Below, in pieces: positions 20,281 to 32,323 of a stretch of DNA of 64,000 bases; position 1 is the first letter of the stretch; every line of letters begins with the position of its first letter. The stretch covers positions 124,001-188,000 of the forward strand of contig PDHQ01000042.1 of NCBI GenBank assembly GCA_003339415.1. The letters run 5' to 3'. The notes beneath the pieces were generated by a model, which searched no databases, had not been told where the DNA came from, and worked only from the letters and a program-made list of their open reading frames with translations. The position numbers were made by a program, and so were the translations under genes. Source of the stretch: Ophiocordyceps camponoti-saundersi (nom. inval.). Taxonomy: Eukaryota > Ascomycota > Sordariomycetes > Hypocreales > Ophiocordycipitaceae.

Positions 20281-22168
20281 ATGGCTTCCATACCTACAAT
20301 CCCGCGGCAGGAGATAACAGCTCTCGAAAGGCAGATACAGGGCAGTCAACTCTACAACCGCCAGCTAGCGTTGATCTGCCAGTTAAACGGGCTGCCAAGT
20401 AGCGGCGTTAAGGCTGTTCTCCAGAAACGCATCATCAACCGTGGGTTCCATTTAATTTCCTCCACGCTCCAAAGAGTCACCGTCAGTCTAACCCGGCTGC
20501 CTCCCAGTCATCCAGGATACCGTCAACGTCAACGACGTTTCGCGCTTCTATCAGGTCCGCCAGAGCGTCGAAAACGCCATCACACAACGAGGTGCTCCTG
20601 CCTCCAAGCTGCCCGCGCAGAGCTATACTATGATGAGCCCCCACTCCCTCGTGTCGACGCAGTACACACCAGCGATGCCTTCCAACGGCCCCGGGAACAA
20701 TGCCTACTGGCAGCAGCGAGGCTATAGCGTTACAGCTTCCACAACTTCCGACCACCATCCATCCGCCTCCTCACATTCCCCAGCCATGCCGCCTCTGGAG
20801 TTCCGATCGAGTCCCTTCTACCGCGTCGAGGCTCACGTCAGCACCCTCCGTGTTTGTGAAGGTAAGTCCACATTTCCGTCTCACTTCGAGCCTCCTCTTG
20901 CTGACCCCCACCACCTGCATCTCAGTCATGTCGCAGCATCGACATTCTATCAACATACCCCTCAACCTAAGCGATTACCAGGCGCTCCAAGTGTGTGTCG
21001 ATGACAGCTCATATCGCGTCATGCTTTTTTGCGCCGCCCAGCCTTCTGGCGTTCAGGACATATCATTCCCCCACCAGTCGGAGCTGAAGGTCAACGGTCA
21101 AGAAATCAAGGCCAACATGCGCGGCCTAAAGAACAAGCCAGGATCTACCCGGCCAGTTGATATTACCCACGCTCTGCGTCTCAAACACAACCACACCAAT
21201 AACGTCGAGTATACGTATGCGTTGACGTCGAAGGTAAGCCCTCATACACCTTTGGCCGTCTTGTCGCCCCGCTTCCGTCCTGACTTTCCCATGGACGCCA
21301 CAGAAATTTTACCTCATCGCCAATGTGTGCAAAATCGCACAAGTGGCAGATTTGGTCTCGATTGTATCGAACCGCCTCAGAATACCGAGGACTTCGGTTG
21401 TTGCAGAATGTAAGTTGACATGGTTACGTGCAGTTAATACGGCTCGCTAAGACTATCGCAGTGAACAAAATCGCTCAAGATCCAGATGTCGTGGCGACCT
21501 CCCAGGTTCTGTCGCTGAAATGCCCTCTTTCATGTTTGAGACTGGATATCCCTTGTCGGAGTGTGAACTGCATTCACATCCAATGTTTTGATGCGACTTC
21601 GTATCTCCAGCTTCAGGAACAAGGGCCGCAGTGGACGTGCCCCATATGCAACAAGTCGGCGCCTTTCGATAAGCTAGCCGTTGACGAGTGAGTTTGACCA
21701 CCTTTTTTGTCCTCTGCGATACATTCTGCTAACAGCCTTACCAGCTACGTCAAGGATATACTCGACAACACGTCCAAGGACTTGGAGTCAGTTATTATCG
21801 AGCCCAATGGTCAATGGCGGACCAAGGGGTCCCATGACGACCAGGCCAGCGCAGTCCAAGGGTCGTCGTTTGACGACGACGACGACCTGGTGGAGATTTC
21901 AGAGACCCACGCTCACGGCGGGCGTCAGGTATACACCCCAAAAACGGCGACGCCAAGCACCTGGACGCCCTTATCCAGCGGTTCGGCCAGCATGCCTCGA
22001 GGCGCTGCCACGACGAGCGGTAAGCGGCCAGCCTCAGCCGTCATTGACCTGACGGAGGATACGGACGACGAGTCGCTGCAGCCGTCCAGAAAGCGCCAGA
22101 GCACTGCAGTTGATGAGGAGTACAGCGGCTTAAATGGAGCATTTCCGGGCGACGTCGGCTTTCCCTGA
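20281..22168 (+). CDS. SUMO E3 ligase, PIAS/Siz type
   Basis: Six exons (20281-20440, 20508-20861, 20926-21233, 21304-21409, 21462-21687, 21745-22168) give 525 residues. A SAP domain (LICQLNGLPSSGVKAVLQKRI, about 30-55) is followed by a PINIT-like region around 190-310 and an SP-RING near 335-395. In the SP-RING the zinc ligands are seen as KCPLS, PCRSVNC-IHIQC and CPIC. A C-terminal VIDLTEDTDDE segment resembles a SUMO-interacting motif. The protein should transfer SUMO from the E2 to nuclear targets such as septins, PCNA and chromatin proteins. The fourth intron is 52 nt; a CAG nearer its donor exists but would leave a 24-nt intron and the wrong phase. The family's usual CPLS[TYF] has Cys in the last position here. 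Confidence 0.93.
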
Positions 22169-22903
22169 CAGCCTCGGGCCTCTCAGCCTCGTGCCTTTGT
22201 AATTGGATTGAGGTGTTTGATTGAGGGCGTTTAGGGGGCATCGGCTACGCATGAGTGCGGCATCGGGGAGTTGGGGATACTTTGTGTTATGCGGCCTACC
22301 TACCTACCTACCTACCACACTGTTGGCCATCATCTGTCGGTCAGCTCTGAAGGCCCTCCTCCTTGAGGTTCGGCCTATCTGCACATCTCGAGCAGTCATC
22401 ATCCACATACCACGCAGCATCACCACTTCTTACCTACTAGGTTACATGATTCAGTCTAGGATACTTCACCGCTTTACGGATAGTACCTGGATAGCTGCTC
22501 ATGGTAAATAGCTACCTAGGTAGCTAAGTAGGCAGTATATACTATATACTACAAGTGAGGAGCTCAGGAGATGGGAATAGTAATGATAGCAGTATAGTAG
22601 CAGAGGTAAAGTGGGTGGGTGGCAGTAGTACATAGTAGAGCTGAGCGAAGCGTGGCGCAGGCGTGGCGCTCCACCCAGAAGCCGGCGACCGACCGCCGAG
22701 TGCCTACGTGCCGCAAGGTACCCGCCGTCCCGGTTCAAGACTCCCGTCGGCAGCGACAGATGGCCGCCGGCCTCGCGTCATGAACGCCATGAACCGGGCC
22801 CGTGGCCCCTGACGCACCTCTTCTATCCCCGTCTTTCTCTTCTCTCGCCTTTGCCTCTCTCTTCCTCTTCTGTCACTCACCCATCAGTTACCAATTCATC
22901 ACG
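22169..22903. other. Intergenic between SUMO ligase and LAS21 genes
   Basis: It holds a CTAC tetranucleotide run near 22292-22314, a TACGGATA word near 22482 and an ACCTAGGT palindrome at 22514-22521. Its right end is the CT-rich LAS21 leader. No gene seen. Confidence 0.6.
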
Positions 22904-25822
22904 ATGGCCTCCTTCAAAGCCTCCCTACCAAGCACCCTGCTGGTGGCTGCGGCCAATATACTCATGGCTCTGGCCGTTCTCGTCTTCGCCGCAGGCTTCT
23001 TCCCACACAAGCCCATTCTCCCCGGTCTGGCCAGTTACGAACCTCTTCCCGGATATGGGCCTCCGCCGAGCGCCCCCTTCGACCGCCTCATCTTCATGGT
23101 TGTCGATGCATTGAGAAGGCAAGCAGGTGTTTTGTCGACTTGCGCCGTCGAGCTAACGGCGCGGCAGCGACTTTGTCTACTCGAATCAGTCCGGCTTCGA
23201 ATTCACGCAAAGGTCTACTCTCTCTCCTTTGCCGATATGTACCTATCGTCATCGTTGCTGACCTGCTTTGGCCAGCCTCATCCGCGACGGCGCCGCCATC
23301 CCTTTCACCGCCAATGCCCGGACCCCTACCGTGACGATGCCTAGGCTCAAGGCCATAACGACTGGTTCAATTCCGTCCTTCGTCGACCTGATCCTCAACC
23401 TCGACGAAGCAGACACCTCGTCCTCACTGGCCCAGCAAGACTCATGGCTGGCTCAGCTCAAGGCTGCAGGCAAGGGCAAACTCCTCATGTACGGAGATGA
23501 TACCTGGCTCAAGTTGTTTCCGGACATGTTCGACCGTCACGATGGCACCTCGAGCTTCTTTGTTTCCGTACCGTCCCTTCTTGTCCTCGCCGGACCGCTG
23601 GGTACTGACTCTCGCGACTCTCGCCCAGGACTTCACCGAGGTGGACCACAATGTCACGAGAAACCTTCCAACCGAACTCGATCGTTCTGATTGGGCCCTG
23701 ATGGTGTTGCATTACCTCGGTCTCGACCACATCGGTCACAAGGCCGGTCCTCGAAGGTACTGATGGGGTGTTTGACGGGTTGAAACGCCGCTGACGCCGT
23801 TGCCAGCTTCAACATGGTGCCAAAGCAGCGGGAGATGGACGGCATCGTCGAGAAAATCTTCAAGGCCATCGAAACCAACAAGCACCTGCAATCGACCCTA
23901 CTGGTTATGTGTGGCGATCACGGCATGAACGACGCGGGAAACCACGGAGCCTCATCTGCCGGCGAGACGTCGTCAGCACTCCTCTTCCTGTCTCCCAAGC
24001 TGAGAGCTATTTCCCGGGGACTGCCCGCTCCCACGCAGCCTCGAACGGAGTTCGACTACTACGCAGCCGTGGAGCAGTCCGACATCGCTCCAACCCTTGC
24101 CGGGCTGCTCGGCTTGCCCGTACCCAAGAACAGCCTCGGCACTTTCATATCCGACTTTCTCCCATTCTGGCCCAGTAGCAGCGACAAGGTGCAGATTCTC
24201 ATCCGCAACGCGAAGCAGATGCTCGGTATCGTCACGGCCGCCTTCGAGGCCCATCTCTTCGACACGCAGGGCACTACCGATCCATGCGCCATGGATGCCA
24301 CCGATGTCAATGTGCTTGCTTGCGACTGGCGTCGCATTAGCCGTCAGTCAGCCTCGATGGCAAAATCCTCCGCCGAGATCGATTCAGCTTGGCTCTTGGA
24401 GACGGCGGCGTGGCTGCGCAAGGCCCAAGACCTGATGAGCAACATGGCCACCAACTACGACGTGACCAAGCTAACCGTTGGACATGTAACGGCCATGATA
24501 GCCTTGACCATGGCTTCACTCGCAGCACTGGCGCGGTCCGTAGACGCAGATGGCAGCAGCTTGCCTCTCTTGATCGTGTCCATGTCCTACGGCGTCATGA
24601 TGTTTGCTAGTAGCTACGTGGAGGAGGAGCATCACTTTTGGTATTGTTCCTGCTCGCTGTGGATAGCCTGGCTCGGATTGCGCTCGATTCGCAGGTAAGA
24701 GACGACCAAGCCTCATCATTGTGCATGTATTGGATTGGGACTCACCAGCGTTCAGGGCACAAGGGTTGCGGCCCGCCTTCTACCATCTGCTGATTCTCGG
24801 TTGCCTGCGGCTGGCGAGAAGCTGGAATCAGACCGGGCAGAAGTTTGCCGGCGAGCCCGACGTGGTCAAGATATTTCTCATGCCGAATCCGCAGCTTACT
24901 TGGACACTGATCACTCTGTCTTACGCTCTCGTCGCCTTGCAAATCATAGGCAACTTGTTTGGGTTTCCGTTGGCCCTCCGCCTGTCCCTCGCGTCGGTTC
25001 TCGTCTCGGCCGCCTTCAGTTTCAAGCTGGCCTTTACGGCTCACGACGCCCCTGAGCTCGTGACGGGTCTCGCCAACAGGGTCAACGAGGCGTTACAGGG
25101 GCCGTCGCTGATAACACGCTTCCGGGTCTTGTTTGTGTTTTTCGTCTTGTTCACGGTCTTGGCTGTCGTGAGGAGGAATCATGGCAGTCGCCTTGTGCAA
25201 CCTTCTGGTGCGTCGACATACTCCCTTATTCGCTATCATGACTGACGACGACGGACCAGCACGTCTGCTGCACAATCTTTACACCCTTTTCGCCATGACG
25301 CAGTCTCGTGCGCTCAACATCCCTCTCCTCGTGTTGGCGTCGATAGTGTGCCGCTGTCTGGAGGTGGATGACTTATCTGTAGCCGACGTGACGACGTCGT
25401 GTCTCTTGCTGCAACACGTCTTCTTCTTCGCCTTTGGGGGCTCCAACTCGATCTCGTCTGTCGACCTGTCGAGCGCCTACAACGGCGTTGGCAACTTCAA
25501 CCCCGTGGCAGTCGGTCTACTTACCTTCGTCAGTAACTGGGCCGCCCCCATCTTCTGGACGTCGGCCGCCAACTTGGTGCTCCTGCAGAGACACGGGCGA
25601 GGCCGGAACGACAACTACTTGAACCACATCATGCTCCTCACCCTTTTCGCAACGGTCAGCATGGCTTTCGTCATGGTTGCTTGCACGGCGCTGAGGACTC
25701 ATCTGTTCATCTGGACCGTCTTCTCGCCCAAATACCTCTACTGTATGGTCTGGACGTTCGGTCAGCACATGGGCGTCAATGTTGCAATCGGAGCTCTTCT
25801 GTACCGATTCGGCGCGAAATGA
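22904..25822 (+). CDS. las21: GPI ethanolamine phosphate transferase LAS21/GPI7
   Basis: Seven exons (22904-23118, 23168-23212, 23276-23567, 23629-23756, 23807-24694, 24756-25207, 25260-25822) give 860 residues. It is an ER multi-pass enzyme that adds ethanolamine phosphate to the second mannose of GPI anchors. A signal-anchor helix (about 10-32) is followed by a lumenal alkaline-phosphatase-like domain: FMVVDALRSDFVYS, then TANARTPTVTMPRLKAITTGS with the nucleophile region, HYLGLDHIGHKAGP and MCGDHGMNDAGNHGA. The C-terminal half has about ten hydrophobic segments. The first intron begins GC rather than GT (AG|GCAAGC, 23119-23167); the join DALR-SDFVYS is strongly conserved, so the GC-AG intron is real rather than a frame accident. 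Other donors are GTCTAC, GTACCG, GTACTG, GTAAGA and GTGCGT, several of them weak. Confidence 0.93.
23119..23167 (+). other. las21: GC-AG intron in LAS21
   Basis: The donor reads AG|GCAAGC, which is the GC-donor consensus, and the acceptor GGCAG. The 49-base length is at the low end for this window. No GT within reach preserves both the frame and the DALRSDFVYSNQSG block. Confidence 0.88.
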
Positions 25823-26286
25823 TTTTGATCTTTCTCCTATATTTTCGTGCTTTGTCTTTTTGTCGGGCGACTGGCAACAGGACGACCGTTTTGGACATGG
25901 CGTCTCTAAAGACTGGAGCAGATAAGGGATAGAAAATCGGTTATCCTCGGGGCGTTGAGTCGGCAGCGTCTGCTACTGTGATCCATTTCCTTTCAGAAGT
26001 TGGTCGACATGGGCAATAACGCCTTCTCCTGGCTGCACGGGAGTTTGGCCTACGATGTCAACTTCTCTTTGCCAAGATGACAGTCGCGTCTGCTAATATG
26101 TTTACAAATCGTTTGCTTCGCGTTGTGGTCTGAGAGGCTTCTGCCGGCTGAGACGGAGACAGAAACGGACACGCTACGTTGCGCATTATCTCTCTCATGA
26201 TCGAGATGATGGGTATTACAGAAGTTATCAAGAGACCAACAAAACGTAACATCATTACATGTCCAATCAAGAATGGTGAACGGCGC
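25823..26286. other. Convergent intergenic, LAS21 and condensin genes
   Basis: A 464-bp spacer between two stop codons. Nothing recognisable beyond ordinary 3' flank sequence. Confidence 0.6.
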
Positions 26287-29200
26287 TCAGACATCCTCCA
26301 TCTCGACGTCCTCTCCGTCCGACAGCAAACTATCCACCAGCGAATCCCTCGTTGCATGTGCTGTAGTCTTGTCGATATCGCGTTCCTGCTCTTCTTCTTC
26401 TTCTTCTTCTTCTTCTTGTTCCTCCTCCTCCTTGATCTCGGGCTCCTCGATGACAGTCTTTTCCTCAACCGGCTGTCTGTCCGGGATGACGGAAACGCTA
26501 CGGCTGGTACGCCTATTCAAGGGCTGCTGCTCGTCAAGGCTGTTGACGACCTTGCCCAGACTGACGTGTAGCTTATAGAGGGCGTTACGACTGGTGGCGT
26601 CGGAGAGCAGGCCGGCGGTGACGGCGTCGCTGATCTGGGCGTAGAGCTGGCGGATCGTGTCTTCGGACGAGCCGGGTGAGACATGAAGCTTGCCGAGAAG
26701 GCTGGCGATGAGCTTCTTTTCTTCCTCTGCGAGGTAAAGTTTAGCATACAGGGGGGAAGGGAAGAAGGGAACATGAATAGAAGGGAAGACGAACTGCTAA
26801 TGTTGGTCCGCAAGCGCTCGAGTATGTCGCGGGCAAAGTCGAGATGAACATCGCCGTTGACGGGCTGCTTCTTATCCGTCGCCGCTTCTGACTGGGGGAC
26901 GGAAGGGGGAGAGGAATAGCACTTTCGCGGATCGGTCCAGTCGACGAGACAGGCACCGATGGTGGTCATGCTGACCATGTCCTCGTCGACGTCGACGTCG
27001 TCGTCTTCCAGCGCCTGACGGAGGGTCAGCAGGGAGTGAAGGGCCTGGAGGGCGACGACGCGCATGAGTTGCTGATTGGCGGGACGAGAGTAGCAGAAGA
27101 CGGGCAAGAAGTAGTTCAAGGCCTGACGAACGGTCTGGTTAGAGGCTGAAGCTGGGTCGAAATAGGCGACGACCAGAGCCTTGAGAAGCTCCTCGCAAGC
27201 ATCCTCATCGGCCACGACGCGACCGAGCAGCAGCTTGGAAGCAGCCAGCGCAGCAACGGCCTGAACCTCGGGAACCTTGGCGCCCTTGACGGCCTTGACG
27301 TAGACCTTGAGAAGGGCGGGCGTAGCCGACATGAGCTGAGCGCCGTGAACGTTGAGCATGTCCGTTAGGATGTGCAGAGCCGTCACTTGCAAGGCAGCAT
27401 GGCCCTTTGTGAAGAAGTGGATGAACAGCCCGAGGTTCTCCTCAGCTAGAGATCGATCCAGAAGAGCGCAGAGGCCGAGACATACGAGACCCCTTTCGCG
27501 AACGGGGGCCTCGTGGCTTCGTACGGCGGGGACGATGAGGTTGTTGAGCGTCGAGACGAGGTCTGCCTTGTCCTTGAGGTTTCCCGAGACGTGGGTGAGC
27601 ATGCATCTGACGATATGGAGGCATTTCAAGTTGACGACGATTTCGCGCACAGCCTTTTCGCGAGCTTCATCTTCGGACGATTGAGAATCTGATCGAAGGC
27701 GGTTTTTATTCTTCTTCTTTTCCTTCTTCATCATCTTGTTCTTCTCCCTTTCTTCGCTGCCGCTGACTTCGGATCGAGCTGAATGGAAGCTCTCTTCCTC
27801 ATCATCATCATCATCATCATCACCGCCATCATCTTCCTCATCGGCTTCGACGATGGTATCGTGAACGTCGGCAACGGATTCGATGACGACGCTGCAGAAT
27901 TCGCGCTCGCCTGCTGCGTCGGGAGCGCACATGTATCGAAGGGCTTCGACTGTGAGTTTCGTCACCTCGTCTGGTAGCTCTGGCTTGGAGAGCGCTTGAC
28001 GGAGGAGGGTGAACATTTTGCGACGGCCGACTTCGTCTGAATAGTCGAGCGTGAGGGCCATGTGAAGCAGCTGCTCGACGATGAACTCTTGCTCGACTGT
28101 GTCTTCGTCGTCTTGGTCGTCGTCCTTCTGGAGCGTCTCGAGGAGAGCCTGCATGTAGCGCTCCAGGTAGAATGCCAGCTTCGTCACCTCCGGCATCTTC
28201 TCCTCCACCAGTGCGGCGTGTCGACCGTCGTCCTCGTGTAGGCAGAAGTCGTTGAAGCTGCGGGCCATGAAGACGGACTCGGCCGATAACGTCTCCCAGA
28301 AGGCATCGTCCAGGTTGACGGCCTCGCGATAGTCAGGTCGGCCTTGCCAGAAGTCCTTCATGGCTTCGAGAGCGATGCCATTGTCGACGCCAGAATTCAC
28401 CACGTCGATCCTCTCTAGCAGCTCCAGCAGCCCTTCGAAGCTAGGCACCTCCTCCTTCTGCTCCTGTTGCTGCCCTTCCTGCCCTTCCTGCTCTTCATCC
28501 TCTGCCGTGCCGGCGCAGTCGGCGATCCATCGATCGCGGAAAAGCCTACCGGCAGCTTTGCGAACGTTTTCATCACGATCTCGGAGGCCCCAGCGGAGCA
28601 GTTTCTCTCGCATCGATAGTGAGAGGTGACGGAAGTCGCCCAGAGCCGGAAGCAGGCGAGAATAAACGGCTCGCCTCGTCGCCGGGTCCTGGTCCCGAGC
28701 CCTCTCCAGCAAACGGGGCAGTGTATTGGTGAGGATGGGAAGGTTGATGAGCAGCGAGCGGCGAACCTCGGCGCTCGGGTCGTTTTGAATCACCTGCAGC
28801 AGCTTTCCCAGCAGGTCTGTTTCCTCGTCGCCTCCGTCGCTGTCTTCCGAGTTGGTGCATCCTTCCGACTGGTTTCCCGCGATGCGACCCAAGCCGAGGA
28901 CGGCCTGGGCGCGAACCATGGCCTCCTTGTCGCGTATGCGCTTGAGCAGACCGTGACGCAGCTTCTGAAACAGGTCGTCGTCTATGGCGTCGAGCGAATT
29001 GATGATGTGAGAGACGAGCTGCGTCGACCGGAAGCGCACAAACTTATCCTTGGCCGTCATCAGTGGAAACACGGCCTCGAGGAGGTTGGATAGCAGTCGC
29101 GTGCTGGGCGTTTCCGGCAAAAGGCTCGCCTCGGCTTCCACCTCGCCCGCGACCTCCAACAAGTCTTTATCGCCGGCATATTTCAAGAATGAACCGACGA

Positions 29201-29549
29201 AGCGAATGGCCCTCTCGCCGACGCCCTCCGTCTTCTTCACCGGCATGATGCGCAGGACGCAGCGCACAAACTCGTGGTTGAAAGCCTCCTCGTCATCATC
29301 TTCTCCTTCTTCAGCGTCTTCACTTCGTTTCTTCCCGCTCTTCGGCTCGTAGCAGCATGCTTCGTGAATCTTGCGCAGAGTGATGGCCAGCTTTCGATGC
29401 GTCGCCGTCGTTCGTTGCGCGTCGCGAAAGATGGCGCATATCTGCGTTCGCAGTCGGCTGTTTGGTCTGTCGCGATACTCAATCGCCGGAGCGGCCGCAT
29501 TCTTCTTGGAAGCCGCGGATGGCTTCCGCGTAGATGCTTTTGCCGGCAT
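26287..29549 (-). CDS. ycg1: Condensin complex subunit 3 (YCG1/CND3/CAP-G)
   Basis: Two exons, 29549-26795 and 26726-26287, give 1,064 residues. This is the HEAT-repeat subunit of condensin that binds DNA with the kleisin BRN1 and compacts mitotic chromosomes. Helical repeats run through most of the protein (for example LRHGLLKRIRDKEAMVRAQA and EKLLRWGLRDRDENVRKAAG, near 185-330). An acidic Asp/Glu insertion lies near 570-600, followed by a KNK-rich basic patch. The C-terminus is Glu-rich and ends DVEMEDV. The intron begins with the unusual donor GTTCGT and ends CGCAG. It restores LRTNISKEEKKLIASLLGKLH, the expected continuation; unspliced reading gives a serine-rich nonsense tail. The gene shares a 339-bp divergent promoter with NOP4. 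Confidence 0.94.
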
Positions 29550-29888
29550 CGTTCTTGTTTGTTTTGAATGTTTCTGTCGGTTTTGCGATGATTGTTTGCT
29601 CTGTTTTATTGACGAAGGTCTTCGAGTCTCGCGTGTAAATAAACAATGTGCCTATCGTGGACTAGCGCCAACGGGTATCAAGAGAAGTCACGTGCGATAA
29701 GATAAGCCGGCGACTAGCATTTTTTTTCCCTTTACTGCCTGGTTTTCGACTCGTCTCTTAACGGCCGACCTATCTCTGGATTACTGTCTGGGTGTGGGTG
29801 AAGTTCAGTTTCGACAGGCAAAATCGATTCAGTTTAAGTCGCGGTTCTGACTCCTGAAAACTCTCGTTGTGGAAGTTGGAAGGAAGCC
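29550..29888. promoter_or_regulatory. Bidirectional promoter, condensin YCG1 and NOP4
   Basis: This 339-bp spacer separates divergent starts. A CACGTG E-box at 29689-29694 is followed by GATAAGATAAG at 29696-29706, two overlapping GATA-factor sites. Their position near the middle of the spacer makes them candidates for shared control. That is inference. Confidence 0.6.
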
Positions 29889-32186
29889 ATGACTACCGCT
29901 AAAAATCAGTCTGCTATGAAAGGCAAGCGCAAGAGGCAGCGTTCCGACGACGACGTCGAGGATGCCGTGGCCTTGGCTCTTCAAGACCAAGATCAACTAG
30001 CAACCGTGCAAGACCAAGAAGCAGACACGGACCGAAAGCCCAAGAAAGCCAGAGTTGACGAGAAAAGGTCCCTCTTTGTCCGCTCTCTTCCGCCAAGCGC
30101 CACGAACGAATCCCTGGCAGACTTTTTCGCACAACACTTCCCCGTCAAGCATGCCGTTGTCGTCCTCGACCACAACACGAAGGAATCGCGCGGCTATGGC
30201 TTCGTCACGTTGGCTGACGCAGAAGATGCGGCTGAGGCTAAGAAGTCCCTTGACAAGACGACTTGGGATGGCAAATGCATTCGTGTCGACGTCGCTGAAC
30301 CAAGACATCGCAAGACGACGACGGGCGGCAACAATGACCCCCTGACGAAGTCCGGTGGCAAGCCAGAGGATAGGAAACCTTCTAACAAGCTCATCATTCG
30401 AAACTTGCCATGGAGCATCAAGACTTCCGAACAGCTGTCTCGCTTGTTCATGAGTTTCGGCAAAGTCAAATTTGCCGATCTCCCCAATACCAATGGAAAG
30501 CTCAAGGGTTTTGGATTCGTCACCATTCGCGGCCGGAAAAACGCGGAGAAGGCGTTGGAGTCCGTCAACGGAAAGGTCATTGACGGTCGACCCTTGGCCG
30601 TCGACTGGGCCGTCGACAAGGAGACTTGGGAACGACAGAAGGACGGCGGGAATGCCGAGAAGGGAGATTTAGAAGAAGAAGAGGAGGAGGAGGAGGAGGA
30701 GGAGGAAGAGGAGGAGGAAGATGATGACGACGACGACGACGATGACGATGACGAAGCCGAGTCCGTCGACGATACTGTCAAGAAGCCGAAACGCGACGCG
30801 GAAGTGGATGCCGATCTCGAAAACTTTTTCAAAAACCACATGCAGAACCTCGAGGACGATTCTGAATCCGATAGCGAGAAGAGCGCGGATGACGTAGACG
30901 CAGTCCGTGGCAAAACTTCTCGTCCCCAGATGACAGACAACTCGTCTACAGTGTTCATCCGGAACCTACCATTTACCACAACAGACGAGCAGCTCAAGAG
31001 CTTCTTTGCACATTTTGGAAGGATACGATACGCTCGTGTGGTTATGAACAAGGTGACGGAAAAGCCGGCCGGAACAGGCTTCGTCTGCTTCATACTCGAG
31101 TCCGATGCGAAAGAGTGCATCAAAAGATGCCCTCGGCCCAGCGGCATGTCTACGACCGGCTCAAAGCCTTCGCTTCTGGTCGACGAAAATGCTGATCCGA
31201 GCGGCATGTACACACTTGAAGGGAGACTCTTGCAAGTGGTCCAGGCCGTCAATAAGGAGCAAGCCTCCACCCTGGCGGAAACGTCACTTTCCAAGAGACG
31301 GGAGAAGGACAAGCGGAGACTCTATCTCCTATCCGAGGGCGCCATCGGGAGGAGCTCGCCCCTGTTCGGCCTCCTTTCGCAGGCCGAGGTTCAGATGAGA
31401 CAGGCGAGTTCGGTGCAGCGGAAGAAGATGGTCCAGGCCAATCCCAGCCTGCATCTCAGCCTGACCCGGCTCGCGATTCGCAACATTCCGCGCAACGTCG
31501 GATCCAAGGAGCTTAAGGAACATGCGCGAAAGGCCATAGTCGGCTTCGCCCAGGACGTCAAGAAGGGTCTACGCCAGCCCCTGTCTCAAGAGGAGAAAGC
31601 CCGAGATGACAAGGAGGTCAAGGAAAAGGAACGAGAGAGAAAGCTCAAGGGCAAAGGCATCGTCCGCCAGGCCAAGATTGTCTTTGAGAGCAATCAGGGC
31701 TCCAAGGTGCCAGAGAGCAGCGGAGCGGGCAAGAGTCGTGGCTACGGATTCATCGAGTACACGTCACACCGATGGGCCCTCATGGGCCTCCGTTACCTGA
31801 ACGGCCTTCAGCTGGAGGGCGACGACGGCAGAAAGCAGCGGCTCATTGCCGAGTTTGCCATTGAAAACGCGCGTGTGGTACAGAGGCGGCGCGCGGTCGA
31901 GGACAGGTCTTTGGCGAAGGCGAAGACGCATGCACAACAACCTCAAAGCCGATCTAACGAGACAGTTGCCGCCTCGGACGACACGGCTGGAGAGGTCGGC
32001 CGCCGACGGGGCGGAAAAGCAAATCGACGAGGCAAGGGGCAGGGCGAAGACGGCTCGGGAGCAGAGCCAGGCACCGACGAAGCGGAGACGACGAAGCAGA
32101 TACTCATTGCGCGCAAGAAGCAGATGCGCAAGAAGAAGGCATCGGCCAGGGGTAGGCAGGGAAAAGTAGGAGTAGCAACTACCTAG
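29889..32186 (+). CDS. nop4: Nucleolar RNA-binding protein NOP4 (RBM28 family)
   Basis: Single exon, 765 residues. Four RRM domains: RRM1 from about 61 (SLFVRSLPPS, RGYGFVTL), RRM2 from about 167 (KLIIRNLPWS, LKGFGFVTI), RRM3 from about 355 (TVFIRNLPFT, GTGFVCF) and RRM4 from about 527 (RLAIRNIPRN, RGYGFIEY). An uninterrupted Glu tract and then Asp tract (about 263-292) separates RRM2 from RRM3. The tail is basic with RRRGGKANRRGKG. NOP4 is needed for 60S subunit maturation in the nucleolus. The spacing of domains and length match fungal NOP4. The long antisense serine-rich frame (30194-31312) is a shadow of the acidic tracts. Confidence 0.95.
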   Translation: MTTAKNQSAMKGKRKRQRSDDDVEDAVALALQDQDQLATVQDQEADTDRKPKKARVDEKRSLFVRSLPPSATNESLADFFAQHFPVKHAVVVLDHNTKESRGYGFVTLADAEDAAEAKKSLDKTTWDGKCIRVDVAEPRHRKTTTGGNNDPLTKSGGKPEDRKPSNKLIIRNLPWSIKTSEQLSRLFMSFGKVKFADLPNTNGKLKGFGFVTIRGRKNAEKALESVNGKVIDGRPLAVDWAVDKETWERQKDGGNAEKGDLEEEEEEEEEEEEEEEEDDDDDDDDDDDEAESVDDTVKKPKRDAEVDADLENFFKNHMQNLEDDSESDSEKSADDVDAVRGKTSRPQMTDNSSTVFIRNLPFTTTDEQLKSFFAHFGRIRYARVVMNKVTEKPAGTGFVCFILESDAKECIKRCPRPSGMSTTGSKPSLLVDENADPSGMYTLEGRLLQVVQAVNKEQASTLAETSLSKRREKDKRRLYLLSEGAIGRSSPLFGLLSQAEVQMRQASSVQRKKMVQANPSLHLSLTRLAIRNIPRNVGSKELKEHARKAIVGFAQDVKKGLRQPLSQEEKARDDKEVKEKERERKLKGKGIVRQAKIVFESNQGSKVPESSGAGKSRGYGFIEYTSHRWALMGLRYLNGLQLEGDDGRKQRLIAEFAIENARVVQRRRAVEDRSLAKAKTHAQQPQSRSNETVAASDDTAGEVGRRRGGKANRRGKGQGEDGSGAEPGTDEAETTKQILIARKKQMRKKKASARGRQGKVGVATT

Positions 32187-32323
32187 TTAGGCACCAGGGA
32201 TGCATGCAGTTACTTGTTATGGTGGCAGGCCAAGAAGACTTTCATTGGAGGAAATGAGTGACGGCAGAAAGAGAGTTGACTCAACCATACAGACATGTGT
32301 GCTGTGAAAGGTAAAGACGACTC

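Noticed and set aside
30194..31312. 372-codon minus-strand frame, serine-rich
   Set aside because: Antisense to NOP4; the serine run is the reverse of the acidic tracts.
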